From NCBI GenBank assembly GCA_043820045.1, contig JBDREF010000077.1:1-19942 (forward strand): a stretch of 19,942 nucleotides of DNA, read 5' to 3'. Below, piece after piece: positions 6,984-14,673 of the stretch. Made by a program: the position numbers and the translations under genes. A model generated the notes under the pieces. The model was not told where the DNA came from. It worked only from the letters and a program-made list of their open reading frames with translations, and did no database searches. Each line of letters begins with the position of its first letter. The stretch's first letter is position 1. The stretch comes from JBDREF01 sp043820045. GTDB taxonomy: Bacteria > Planctomycetota > Phycisphaerae > Sedimentisphaerales > Anaerobacaceae.

Positions 6984-8420
6984 ATGAAAATGCTTGGTAC
7001 TCAGACCTTATTGGGAATAGCTATTGACGATTTCGGAGTTGTCGCGGCGGAAGTCTGTGCCCGGTCCGGCCGACCGGAGATTCGGCGTGTCGGCGCCCTT
7101 GCATTCGAGGAGAAACTGGGTCCGGACAACGCGAAGGTTCTGGGCCAGAAGCTCAGGCAGTTCCTCAGGGCAAATCATTTCTCGTCGAAGCGGGCCGTAA
7201 TTGGAATTCCCGCAAAGTGGATTGTGACCAAAGAGATTGTCGCGCCTCCTGCTGCGCCTGATGTGCTGGGGGACATGTTGGGCATCCAGGCCGAGCGGAC
7301 GTTTTCTTTGAATGCCAGTGAGCTGATATTTGATTATTGCGGCCCAACGAGCACGTCGGAGAAGCGACAGGTTCTGCTGGCGGCCGCCCAACGTCAGATT
7401 GTGGACCAAATCAAGGAAATGGCGGACGCCGCCGGTTTACAGGTGCGGTCCGTTACCGTCTCGGCGTTGGTCCTCGGCAATCCCGGCGCGCCGGGAGGGG
7501 CCGGCCCGCAACAGCGGTACGGACTCTACACTCGGCCGACGTATTGCGAATTCTGGAGCCAGTCGAACGGCAGGCTTCGATCCGTCAAGCACGTACCTCT
7601 CGCAGCAACAAAAGTAACCGCGGCCGACCGTGCGGAGCTTCTGGCTTCCACGGTTCAGCGGCTGATCCTGCTGTCATCGGAGCAGAACCAATCCCCGCCG
7701 CATGAAGTCACATTGTATGATGCCTGCGGTGTGTCGGATGGAATCATCAACCGGCTCAACAAGCAACTGGCCCCCCAGATCACAGTCAGTGACGGCAATA
7801 TCCGACTGCTGCCGGATGGATTTGACTCGCTCGGAGACTCTGAAAATGCGAAGTCCATAGCCGCCGCCGCACTGGCCATTACCGCGGTTGGCGGGGACAA
7901 GTGCTCTATCGACTTCCTGAACCCGCGCATCGGTCGCAGGAAGAAGTCGGGCCGCGGTCGCGTCATTAGCTGGGCTGCTGTTGCCGCCGTAGTGTTTGTT
8001 GCCGGCGCCGGCGTTTTCATCGCCGACTGGCACGGTAGGCGAGCTGACATCGCCACCTGCACCGTGCAGTTGGAACAGATGGCCGAGGACATAACCGCCG
8101 CCCGGGAGATGGTTGACCGTATTTCCTACGCGAGCAGTTGGACGTCGCAGAGGCCGGAGTTTCTGGAATGCCTGCGCCAACTGACACTGGCATTTCCGGA
8201 GTCGTCGCGGGTTTGGGCCACGAGTCTGGCCCTGAGTGAGGAGGCGGAAGGTTCGCTTGTGGGAAAGGCCGTCGATGAGGCGAGTTTCTACGAGGTTCTG
8301 GACGGCATCAAGCAGAATAGTGCGTTCTCCGCCGTCATGATGATGCACCTGCGGGATGCCGGGGGAAGTTCCAGAGAAAAAGAATTTGCCATGACATTCA
8401 AATTCAAAGGCTTGAAATAA
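6984..8420 (+). CDS. gspL: GspL/PilM-like assembly-platform protein
   Basis: Bitopic inner-membrane protein expected to join GspE to the periplasmic GspM. Residues 1 to about 320 have the layout of the PilM/GspL actin-like fold: TLLGIAIDDFGVVAAEV at the start, AVIGIPAKWIVTKEIVAPP near 70-90, then QVLLAAAQRQIVDQIKEMADAAGLQVRSV. A single transmembrane helix lies at about 327-350, followed by a periplasmic part with a helical segment and a PilN/GspL-like ferredoxin fold to residue 478. It is 7 bp after gspK and 1 bp before gspM. Sequence is poorly conserved in this family, so the name rests on fold layout, topology and position in the operon. The ribosome site is weak; coupling to gspK is likely. 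Confidence 0.8.
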   Translation: MKMLGTQTLLGIAIDDFGVVAAEVCARSGRPEIRRVGALAFEEKLGPDNAKVLGQKLRQFLRANHFSSKRAVIGIPAKWIVTKEIVAPPAAPDVLGDMLGIQAERTFSLNASELIFDYCGPTSTSEKRQVLLAAAQRQIVDQIKEMADAAGLQVRSVTVSALVLGNPGAPGGAGPQQRYGLYTRPTYCEFWSQSNGRLRSVKHVPLAATKVTAADRAELLASTVQRLILLSSEQNQSPPHEVTLYDACGVSDGIINRLNKQLAPQITVSDGNIRLLPDGFDSLGDSENAKSIAAAALAITAVGGDKCSIDFLNPRIGRRKKSGRGRVISWAAVAAVVFVAGAGVFIADWHGRRADIATCTVQLEQMAEDITAAREMVDRISYASSWTSQRPEFLECLRQLTLAFPESSRVWATSLALSEEAEGSLVGKAVDEASFYEVLDGIKQNSAFSAVMMMHLRDAGGSSREKEFAMTFKFKGLK

Positions 8421-8421
8421 T

Positions 8422-8997
8422 ATGGTTCTGTCAAAACGAGAACGGATTATCCTTATCACCACGCTTGTGAGCGTGGGGCTTTTTATCGCCAACGCGTTCA
8501 TCATCGAGCCGGTGCTGGCCAAACGCGATGAGCTGGAATCGCAGAGGCAACAGCTTCTGGGCGATCTCAGTGAAGCGGAACTTCTCATCGGCAATCACAG
8601 GCGAATGCAGCAGAAGTGGAACGCGATGCTGTCGGACGGCCTGCGCAATGATGCTGAAGCTGAAAGCAGGGTGTTGGCCGCACTTCGGGAATGGTCCGGC
8701 GATGCGATGCTGTCGCTTAGTTCCATCAAGCCCGAGCGAATATCGAGCGACAAAGGACTGCAGGAGATGATTTTCACCGTTGCCGGGAAGGGCAGCCTTG
8801 AGTCTGTGGCTCGCTTCCTGTGGCAGATAGAGACCGCCGCACTGCCGGTCAAGATAAAGGATATGCAACTGGGTTCGAGCAGCGAATCCGGCGACAGTAT
8901 GTCGCTGCAGCTTCACCTCTCGGCACTATATCTGGGGACTCAAAAGAAGCAAGCCGAAGTCAAACAGCAGGAGGTTAAAAATGAAGAAGGACTATAA
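8422..8997 (+). CDS. gspM: GspM/PilO-like assembly-platform protein
   Basis: Bitopic inner-membrane partner of GspL. The 191-residue protein has a short cytoplasmic start, one membrane helix (about 8-28, IILITTLVSVGLFIANAFII), a coiled coil (about 30-68, rich in Glu/Arg/Gln/Leu) and a small alpha/beta periplasmic domain. The segment from KGSLESVARFLWQIETAALPVKIKDMQL (about 122-149) to the strand LQLHLSALYL is typical of GspM/PilO ferredoxin-like domains. The C-terminus is Lys/Gln/Glu-rich. The ATG is one base after the gspL stop, so it is probably translated by coupling, and its 3' end overlaps the next gene by 17 bp. Assignment rests on topology and gene order rather than a diagnostic motif. 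Confidence 0.78.
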   Translation: MVLSKRERIILITTLVSVGLFIANAFIIEPVLAKRDELESQRQQLLGDLSEAELLIGNHRRMQQKWNAMLSDGLRNDAEAESRVLAALREWSGDAMLSLSSIKPERISSDKGLQEMIFTVAGKGSLESVARFLWQIETAALPVKIKDMQLGSSSESGDSMSLQLHLSALYLGTQKKQAEVKQQEVKNEEGL

Positions 8998-9577
8998 CAG
9001 GCTCAGGATATTTGCTTTATTGGCCGTCGTTCCTGCACTCATAATCGCCGTGTGGCCTGCCGGGGGACTTGGCAAGGCTTTGGGAGAGCAGCAGGATTCG
9101 TGGACGGCGTTCAAGGTTATTGTCGAGCGTAACATGTTCTCCCGGCAGCGCGGCTCCCGTGTAGAGCAAAGCCGGACCGAGCAGGTGCGTACGCCACCGG
9201 TTCTCAGCCCCGAATCGTATTACGTGCTTAAAGGGATTGCCCAGGAGAACGGCGAATTTGTCGCTTTTCTTGAGGACACCCAACGCGGCCGGATTCTCAG
9301 AGTCCGCAAAGGGGACAGTGTGGCACGCGGCGTAGTCAAAGCTTTGACCCTCGATACGATAGAATATCAGTTCGAAGACCGAACGACGACAGTTGCGATG
9401 GGATACGACCTGGAAGGTGGACAAGGTGTTGTTACTTTGACCCAGATGTATGAGTTGTCGCAGACATATTCCACGACGCCACAGCAGCCGGCAACGCAGC
9501 CGGCGAGCCCTTCGGAGGACGAGGCAGAGATTCTGAAACAACTCATGGAGCGACGACAACAGCAAGTCGGGCAATAG
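8981..9577 (+). CDS. GspC/PilP-like inner-membrane clamp protein
   Basis: Probable link between the inner-membrane platform and the N0 domain of GspD. The 198 residues show an N-terminal membrane helix (about 9-27), then FKVIVERNMFS (44-54), which resembles the conserved [LI]xxRNLF-type segment at the start of GspC/PilP periplasmic parts. A homology-region-like beta domain follows (YYVLKGIAQENGEFVAFLED ... RGRILRVRKGDSVARGVVKAL, about 80-125). The tail is Pro/Gln/Thr-rich with a short charged helix and no PDZ domain. The ATG has a perfect AGGAGG six bases upstream (8969-8974) within gspM. Position directly before gspD supports the role. It could equally be called PilP-like; I leave the symbol empty for that reason. 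Confidence 0.72.
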   Translation: MKKDYNRLRIFALLAVVPALIIAVWPAGGLGKALGEQQDSWTAFKVIVERNMFSRQRGSRVEQSRTEQVRTPPVLSPESYYVLKGIAQENGEFVAFLEDTQRGRILRVRKGDSVARGVVKALTLDTIEYQFEDRTTTVAMGYDLEGGQGVVTLTQMYELSQTYSTTPQQPATQPASPSEDEAEILKQLMERRQQQVGQ

Positions 9578-9631
9578 AGCGCCGACTTGGCAAATATACA
9601 AGAACACACAGACTCAAAGGAGACAATAACA

Positions 9632-12436
9632 ATGCGACGTTTTGCACTAAAAATCATGGTCACGATGTTGGCGGGGGCGGTCCTGCTGGCCCCGGGCCGA
9701 ACTCCAGCGCAATCAACCTCCGGCTCACCCCCTGTGGCTGAGCCCATAGAGGTCGTCCAGAACGGTACAGGCATCAAGCTCAAGCTCAATTTCCAGGATG
9801 CTCCCTTGCAGACCGTCCTGGAGTACCTGTCCGAAAAAGCGGGACTAACGGTAGTCTCCGATCAGCCGGTTATTGACGGGCGCATGACGGTGATCAGTCG
9901 CCAGCCGATCACACTGGACGAGGCCGTCTCGCTGATTAACTCGGTACTGAAGGAAAAGGGTCTGACCACCGTGCTCATGGGCAAGACCCTCAAGGTGGTC
10001 ACGCTGGCGAACGCAAAGAAGGAGAACATTCCCGTCTTCACGGGCCGGGACCCGGGCGCCATAATCCCGGGTGACAATGTAGTTACCTACATTGTTCCGG
10101 TCAGTCATGTAACCGCCAGAGCGCTCAAGGACAACTTGCAGACCCTGATTCCGGAATATGCCGGCCTCGAGGCCAACGAGGATGGCAACGCTCTGATCAT
10201 TACCGACACGACCGCCAATATCAAGCGTCTGATGGAAATCGTGGTGGCGCTGGATACACACATGGCGACCGTCGCTGAAATCAGGGTCTTTCGCCTGATT
10301 AACGCGGACGCCACAAGTGCGGCCAACTTGATCAACTCCATGTTTCAGCAACAGCAGCAGGGCGGCACGCGCGGCCAGCAGGCGGCTCGCAACCCCATAG
10401 AAATGATGATGCAGATGAGAGGCGGGGACCCTGGAGGCCGAGGAGGTTTCGGTGGCCGCGGTGGCAATGCAGGGAACGGTACGGGACAAAGTCAGGCAGG
10501 CGGTAGCGTCAACGTGCAGGTCGTGGCCGCAGCCGACACTCGGACCAACTCCGTGGTTGTCAGAGGACCTGCCGATACGCTGGATGTTGTGGACGGTGTG
10601 ATAAAGGCTCTGGACGACCGGACAATTCAGGTGGCTGACGTCAGGGTTTTCCAGCTCAGATACGCCGATGCTATGAACACCGCCCAGATCATCAATCAGC
10701 TTTTTGGGGACAGCGGCAGTTCCTCGCAGTCGCAGCAGGATAGCGGACCCGCGTTCTTCATGCGCGGTGGCCCGGGCGGCGGCCCTGGAGGTGGGCGAAG
10801 CACACAACAGCCGGCCGAGAGCAGCAATACGCTCAAGGTCACTGCGGCCGCAGACAGCCGTACAAACACGATAGTCGTCACCGGCCCGGACAATATTCTG
10901 GATGTCGTTGCCGATGTGATCAAGAACCTGGACTCGCAGATTCCCAACGTTGCCGATGTAAAAGTTTTCCATTTGGAGTACGCCGATGCTCAGGACACGG
11001 CGGAGCTTATAAATGACGTCTTCGGGGAAAGTCGCACCTCCTCGCGAACGACGGCTTCCAGCGGCCAGCAGAACCAGGCCATCTCATTCCGTGGCTTTGG
11101 AAGTGGGGGTCCCGGGGGACGCGGAGGACAGCAGCAGGCCGGCCAGAGCACCACCGGCGGCATTTCGGATGTGGGAGTCATTGCTTCGGCTGACTCGCGT
11201 ACTAACTCCGTGGTTGTGAGCGGTCCGCCCGAAACGCTGGAGATCATCGCCCAGGTTGTCAAAGAACTCGACGAAAACCCCGAGCAGGAGCGCAGAATCT
11301 TCGTCTATGCCCTCAAGAACGCCAGTGCCGAAAATCTCAAGGAGATTCTAAACAACCTCTTCGCTGAGATGCAGGCGCTGAACCAGGCGGGCAGCACGAC
11401 CGGCCAGCAGTTCCAGGGCCAGCCGAGAGGCACGCAGCAGGCCGCACCGACTGCCCAGTCGTCCGATTCATCCGGCAGTAATGACCTCTCCGAGGATACC
11501 TATCTTGAGGCCGACACGACCACCAATTCTCTGCTCATCCTGACCTCCTCTAAGAACTTCGAGCTGCTTAAGCCCATCCTCGATGAGCTGGATAAGCCCA
11601 TCGGGCAGGTCCTGATAAAAGTGCTCTTTGCCGAGATTACGCACAACGATAGCGTGGATCTGGGGACCGAGTTCTCTGCATGGAACCTGCGCGACAATCA
11701 GGCAGACACCAACAACGTGGACATCTTAACGATGTTCGGCCAGCCCACGAACGGCCTGAAGGCGTCTGTGCTCGACAGGGGGCTGGACTTGACGATACAT
11801 GCTCTCCAAGAGACGGGCAAGTTGAATATTCTTTCACGGCCCTACATCCTGACAAGCAACAACGAGACTGCGACGATTACAGTCGGGCAACAAGTACCCT
11901 TTGCCACCGGAGAGACCACGTCGAACGTAGGAACCCAAACCACGACGGAGTACCGGGATATCGGTATAATTCTGGAAGTGACCCCTTCGATCAACCCGGA
12001 CGGCCTGGTCAACATGAGGATTCGGCCTGAGATATCGTCCACAACAGGCGAGACCATTACGATATCGGAAAGGCTCAGCCTGCCCGTCTTTGCCACACGT
12101 ACGTCTGAGACGAAAGTCGCCATCCGTGACGGCCAGACCATTGTCATCGGCGGTCTAATGCAGGACGAGACAAGGGATGCCATCAGCAAGGTTCCGCTGC
12201 TGGGCGACATACCTTTACTGGGTAACCTCTTCAAGCGGACTATCAAGGAAAAGGACAAGACCGAGCTGCTGATATTCCTGACCCCGCACGTCGCTCCGGA
12301 TGCACTCTCCCTAACGCCTATTTCGGATGCGGAACGCAACCGCAGCAATCTGCTTAAGGATGAGACGGTAAGCGACATCTTCAGGAAACACATGGACGCT
12401 ATGGAGAACAAGCAAACGGATGCGAACAAACCTTAA
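9632..12436 (+). CDS. gspD: Type II secretion secretin GspD with extra N modules
   Basis: Outer-membrane channel of the T2SS. The start is ATG 9632 (AAAGGAG 9 bases upstream, Sec signal peptide of about 27 residues) rather than an in-frame TTG at 9587; length 934 residues. Domains: N0/STN (about 48-128), a first N1 module (150-211), then four further secretin_N-type modules (about 213-331, 332-437, 438-550, 551-657). Modules 2-4 repeat the pattern AAADxRTNSVVV.GP..LDVV...I..LD. Each of these four carries a Gly/Gln/Ser-rich loop (about 239-293, 359-399, 465-511, 580-623). The secretin barrel runs from about 659 to 890 (VPFATGET, DIGIILEVTPSI, TELLIFLTPHV), followed by a charged tail without a clear pilotin signal. 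Classical GspD has N0-N3, so this channel is longer in the periplasm. Confidence 0.96.
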   Translation: MRRFALKIMVTMLAGAVLLAPGRTPAQSTSGSPPVAEPIEVVQNGTGIKLKLNFQDAPLQTVLEYLSEKAGLTVVSDQPVIDGRMTVISRQPITLDEAVSLINSVLKEKGLTTVLMGKTLKVVTLANAKKENIPVFTGRDPGAIIPGDNVVTYIVPVSHVTARALKDNLQTLIPEYAGLEANEDGNALIITDTTANIKRLMEIVVALDTHMATVAEIRVFRLINADATSAANLINSMFQQQQQGGTRGQQAARNPIEMMMQMRGGDPGGRGGFGGRGGNAGNGTGQSQAGGSVNVQVVAAADTRTNSVVVRGPADTLDVVDGVIKALDDRTIQVADVRVFQLRYADAMNTAQIINQLFGDSGSSSQSQQDSGPAFFMRGGPGGGPGGGRSTQQPAESSNTLKVTAAADSRTNTIVVTGPDNILDVVADVIKNLDSQIPNVADVKVFHLEYADAQDTAELINDVFGESRTSSRTTASSGQQNQAISFRGFGSGGPGGRGGQQQAGQSTTGGISDVGVIASADSRTNSVVVSGPPETLEIIAQVVKELDENPEQERRIFVYALKNASAENLKEILNNLFAEMQALNQAGSTTGQQFQGQPRGTQQAAPTAQSSDSSGSNDLSEDTYLEADTTTNSLLILTSSKNFELLKPILDELDKPIGQVLIKVLFAEITHNDSVDLGTEFSAWNLRDNQADTNNVDILTMFGQPTNGLKASVLDRGLDLTIHALQETGKLNILSRPYILTSNNETATITVGQQVPFATGETTSNVGTQTTTEYRDIGIILEVTPSINPDGLVNMRIRPEISSTTGETITISERLSLPVFATRTSETKVAIRDGQTIVIGGLMQDETRDAISKVPLLGDIPLLGNLFKRTIKEKDKTELLIFLTPHVAPDALSLTPISDAERNRSNLLKDETVSDIFRKHMDAMENKQTDANKP

Positions 12437-12522
12437 GCGTACGAGGAGTCCTGATATAATGTTGACAAACACCCGGGCCCAAGCAGAGCACATTGCGATG
12501 CAGGCCGGAAATTGATATCCGA

Positions 12523-14013
12523 TCAGAATATCTTTCTGTAAACGTGGCAGTAAGGCAGTTTTCCGGTCTTGTTGTAATAATCCTGATGGTACAACTCCGC
12601 GGGCCAGAAACGCGTTGCCTTGGTTACCTCGGTTTTGACATCTAAGCCTTTTTCTCTGAGAGTCTTGATGAGCTGTTCGGCTGTTTGTTTCTGCTTGTCA
12701 TCGGCATAGAATATCGCAGAGCGGTATTGTTTGCCGATGTCCGGCCCCTGACGGTTCAACTGGGTGAAATCGTGCGTCTCGAAGAACAGCCGGGCCAGTT
12801 GTTCGTAGCTTGTCTTTGACGGGTCATAGACCACCTCGACCGCTTCTGCATGGCCGGTCTTATCCGTGCAAACCTGCTTGTAGGTCGGATTGTCAACGTG
12901 ACCACCTGTGTAGCCGGTTGTTGTCGATATGACTCCCGGGGCTCGCTGCAGGTAGTACTCCGTGCCCCAGAAACAGCCTGAAGCGAAGATAGCTTTTTCC
13001 GTCTGAAGTTGTTCCGCAGAAATGAACTCCATGGATATGGAATTAACACAGTGGCGGATATTCTTGGATGTAAGGCCCTCTCCTGTGAAAACGTGGCCGA
13101 GATGGGCCCCGCAGGCGGCGCAGATAATCTCGCTGCGAATCCCATCTCTGTCAGGCACTCTTTTGACGGCCCCTTTCACTTCATCGTCGAAGCTCGGCCA
13201 GCCACAGCTCGATTTGAATTTGGAGGCCGATTCGTAGAGCTTTGCGCCGCACCGTTTACAGGTATATATTCCTTTCTCAAAATGATTGTCGTACTTGCCG
13301 GTAAAAGGGGCCTCGGTACCCTTATTGACAATCACCCGCTCTTCCTCGGGGGTTAGTTTCTTGTACATCTTTTCGTTCCTGAAGAAAGCTATTTCGTCGA
13401 TAAATATGTCCGCGTCATATTGTTTTCCCGTGGCCACGACGGCAATACTTCTTAATGTCCCTGTATTGAGCGGGTTTGCCAGGGCATTTGGAGTGAACAG
13501 CGCAAAAGGAATTGTAATCTCCTGCCATTTTCCATTTGTAGGAAACGAGGCTTGGTAGAATTGCCAGGGCAATCGTGTATCTTGCGCCAGCAGATGAATC
13601 GAATACGGCTGTCCGTTTCCTTTGGCGGACAGTTTTATGCCGTCGAACCTGCCGGCGTCGAAGTTACGGCGTCCTGGACTAAGCGCAAGTCTGGCCTGAA
13701 TAAATCCGGCGTTGTTCTTAACGGATACCGTGCCTGTCAAGTGCAGGCATGAGCGGTCATCCTGTTCCGCGAATTCTATTTTTCCCAGGGAAACACCGCC
13801 CATCGCACGGTCGCTAACGAACCTCCAACTGGTACCGAATCTATTTTTGAAATTCTCGGATGAAAAATCGTCTATTAGCACGATTTGGGATGAGTTCTCG
13901 GCCTTCGGTACCGGAGCAGGTGACTGCTCTTTGGCCTTTGCATAGAGTAGTGCCGAGAAGAGAATCGCGAAAAGCAAACACAGCAAAGGGCTAATATATT
14001 TTCCAAGTCTCAC
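12523..14013 (-). CDS. msrAB: Exported CIA30-MsrB-MsrA fusion (methionine sulfoxide reductase)
   Basis: Exported protein expected to repair methionine sulfoxide in both stereoforms. The 496 residues comprise a Sec signal peptide with a likely cut after A25-K-A27, a CIA30-like beta-sandwich (about 45-212: LIDDF, FVSDRAMGGVS), an MsrB/SelR domain (about 216-330) and an MsrA domain (about 340-490). MsrB shows zinc cysteines C252/C255 and C298/C301, SSCGWPSF (C270) and the catalytic Cys in RHCVNS (C322). MsrA shows GCFWG (346-350, catalytic C347), GYTGGH, GHAEAVEV and a late Cys (C489) fit for recycling. The start is GTG 14013 with AGGAG 8 bases upstream. The Msr order is B then A, the reverse of the common PilB-type A-B fusion, and the added CIA30 domain is unusual. 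It converges on gspD with 86 bp between. Confidence 0.93.
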   Translation of the reverse strand: MRLGKYISPLLCLLFAILFSALLYAKAKEQSPAPVPKAENSSQIVLIDDFSSENFKNRFGTSWRFVSDRAMGGVSLGKIEFAEQDDRSCLHLTGTVSVKNNAGFIQARLALSPGRRNFDAGRFDGIKLSAKGNGQPYSIHLLAQDTRLPWQFYQASFPTNGKWQEITIPFALFTPNALANPLNTGTLRSIAVVATGKQYDADIFIDEIAFFRNEKMYKKLTPEEERVIVNKGTEAPFTGKYDNHFEKGIYTCKRCGAKLYESASKFKSSCGWPSFDDEVKGAVKRVPDRDGIRSEIICAACGAHLGHVFTGEGLTSKNIRHCVNSISMEFISAEQLQTEKAIFASGCFWGTEYYLQRAPGVISTTTGYTGGHVDNPTYKQVCTDKTGHAEAVEVVYDPSKTSYEQLARLFFETHDFTQLNRQGPDIGKQYRSAIFYADDKQKQTAEQLIKTLREKGLDVKTEVTKATRFWPAELYHQDYYNKTGKLPYCHVYRKIF

Positions 14014-14331
14014 CTTCGGACTCCTTGACTTTTTTGTAACGGGTCTTTTCTTTCTAATACTGGAAATATAGCGAATTTGTTTGAATAAATCTAATATTAG
14101 GTTAAGCGCATACTGGAAATGCCGGCACGTTTTTCCCCGGTACCGGTCGGACGGGAAATGGCCGCTTCGCGTCCGCTGTAGGCGATTCCCCTATGGTCTT
14201 TGCTGGTTTTTCCGACGATTTATGCGGGGTAAGGCTTTCTCTGCGCCAATGGAGAGTTTTCGGCATACTCCAACGGGCAGATGTCCTGTCAGATAGCGGG
14301 TTCATACACTGTCCAATTAAAATTATTTTTG
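14014..14331. other. Intergenic region upstream of the Msr fusion and csp genes
   Basis: No gene is supported here; the short frames on both strands (about 70 codons) overlap each other and lack ribosome sites or recognisable sequence. Features seen are a 10-bp palindrome CTAATATTAG (14091-14100), an 11-bp direct repeat ATACTGGAAAT (14057-14067 and 14110-14120, 53 bp apart) and the likely minus-strand promoter for the Msr fusion gene. The rest (about 14121-14310) shows only short inverted repeats. Confidence 0.5.
14065..14093 (-). promoter_or_regulatory. Possible promoter of the CIA30-MsrB-MsrA gene
   Basis: On the minus strand TAGATT (14093-14088) and TATATT (14070-14065) are separated by 17 bases and lie about 50 bp upstream of the GTG start. 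The -10 is good and the -35 is poor. One half of the ATACTGGAAAT direct repeat overlaps the -10 region. Confidence 0.35.
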
Positions 14332-14361
14332 TTGAATTCTCACCATGCTTTTTAGTATAGT
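14332..14361 (+). promoter_or_regulatory. Likely sigma70-type promoter of the cold-shock gene
   Basis: TTGAAT (14332-14337) and TATAGT (14356-14361) are spaced by 18 bases in an AT-rich stretch. Transcription would start near 14368, giving a leader of about 100 nt before the GTG at 14470, in keeping with the long leaders of cspA-type genes. Confidence 0.55.
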
Positions 14362-14372
14362 AAAGTGTCCAT

Positions 14373-14407
14373 GGGGCGTGCCCTCTCGTCTCTCGAGGGT
14401 ATGCTCC
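14373..14407 (+). promoter_or_regulatory. Hairpin at the 5' end of the cold-shock gene leader
   Basis: Positions 14373-14385 (GGGGCGTGCCCTC) can pair with 14395-14407 (GAGGGTATGCTCC) over 13 base pairs, ten Watson-Crick and three G-U, around a 9-base loop. All the non-Watson-Crick positions are G-U, so the helix is an RNA structure rather than a plain DNA inverted repeat. It begins within a few bases of the predicted transcription start. A role in mRNA stability or temperature response is inference. There is no following T-run, so it is not a simple terminator. Confidence 0.5.
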
Positions 14408-14469
14408 TGATAGATGAAAGAGGGAGACATTACCAAAGCTGGCTGTAGTAAGGCCAAGGAGAAGTACAA

Positions 14470-14673
14470 GTGAGCGCAGGTACAGTAAAATGGTTCAATT
14501 CAAAAAAGGGATTTGGCTTTATTGTCCCGGATGACGGTGGCGATGATTTGTTTGTCCACCACTCAGAAATTAAGATGCAGGGCTATGCATCGCTTGATGA
14601 GGGCCAAAAAGTCGAGTTCGAGGTCGGGCAAGGTAAGAAAGGCCCGTGTGCAGTCAACGTAGTCCCGGCCTAA
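14470..14673 (+). CDS. Cold-shock protein (CspA family)
   Basis: Single cold-shock domain of 67 residues, an OB-fold that binds single-stranded RNA/DNA and melts RNA structure at low temperature. Visible are TVKWFNSKKGFGFI with RNP1 (KGFGFI, 13-18) and RNP2-like LFVHHSEI (27-34), followed by the GQKVEFEV strand and a C-terminal GPCAVNVVPA. Length matches the family (65-70). The start is GTG 14470 with AAGGAG (14456-14461) 8 bases upstream; no ATG is available that keeps the first strand. It has its own promoter and structured leader, so it is probably a single-gene unit. Which csp paralog it is cannot be told from the window. Confidence 0.96.
   Translation: MSAGTVKWFNSKKGFGFIVPDDGGDDLFVHHSEIKMQGYASLDEGQKVEFEVGQGKKGPCAVNVVPA

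Noticed and set aside
7674..8594. 306-codon minus-strand frame across gspL/gspM
   Set aside because: Antisense to operon genes, with no recognisable motif.
9587..9631. TTG start for gspD, 15 codons earlier
   Set aside because: It would put a polar stretch before the signal peptide and has no ribosome site; ATG 9632 has AAAGGAG and a normal signal peptide.
9845..10972. 375-codon minus-strand frame inside gspD
   Set aside because: Lies opposite well-conserved secretin modules; its length follows from codon bias on the coding strand.
331..12436. Reading the cluster as a type IV pilus operon (pilB, pilC, pilM-Q)
   Set aside because: Four minor pseudopilins including GspK and a GspG with its calcium loop are specific to type II secretion; PilT is absent. 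L, M and the C-like gene do resemble PilM-P, but the cluster as a whole is T2SS.
14102..14305. 67-codon minus-strand frame and 71-codon plus-strand frame in the msr-csp gap
   Set aside because: They overlap each other, lack ribosome sites and have no protein-like pattern.
14373..14407. Hairpin as a rho-independent terminator
   Set aside because: No T-run follows, and the hairpin lies just after a promoter and before csp, so a leader structure is more likely.
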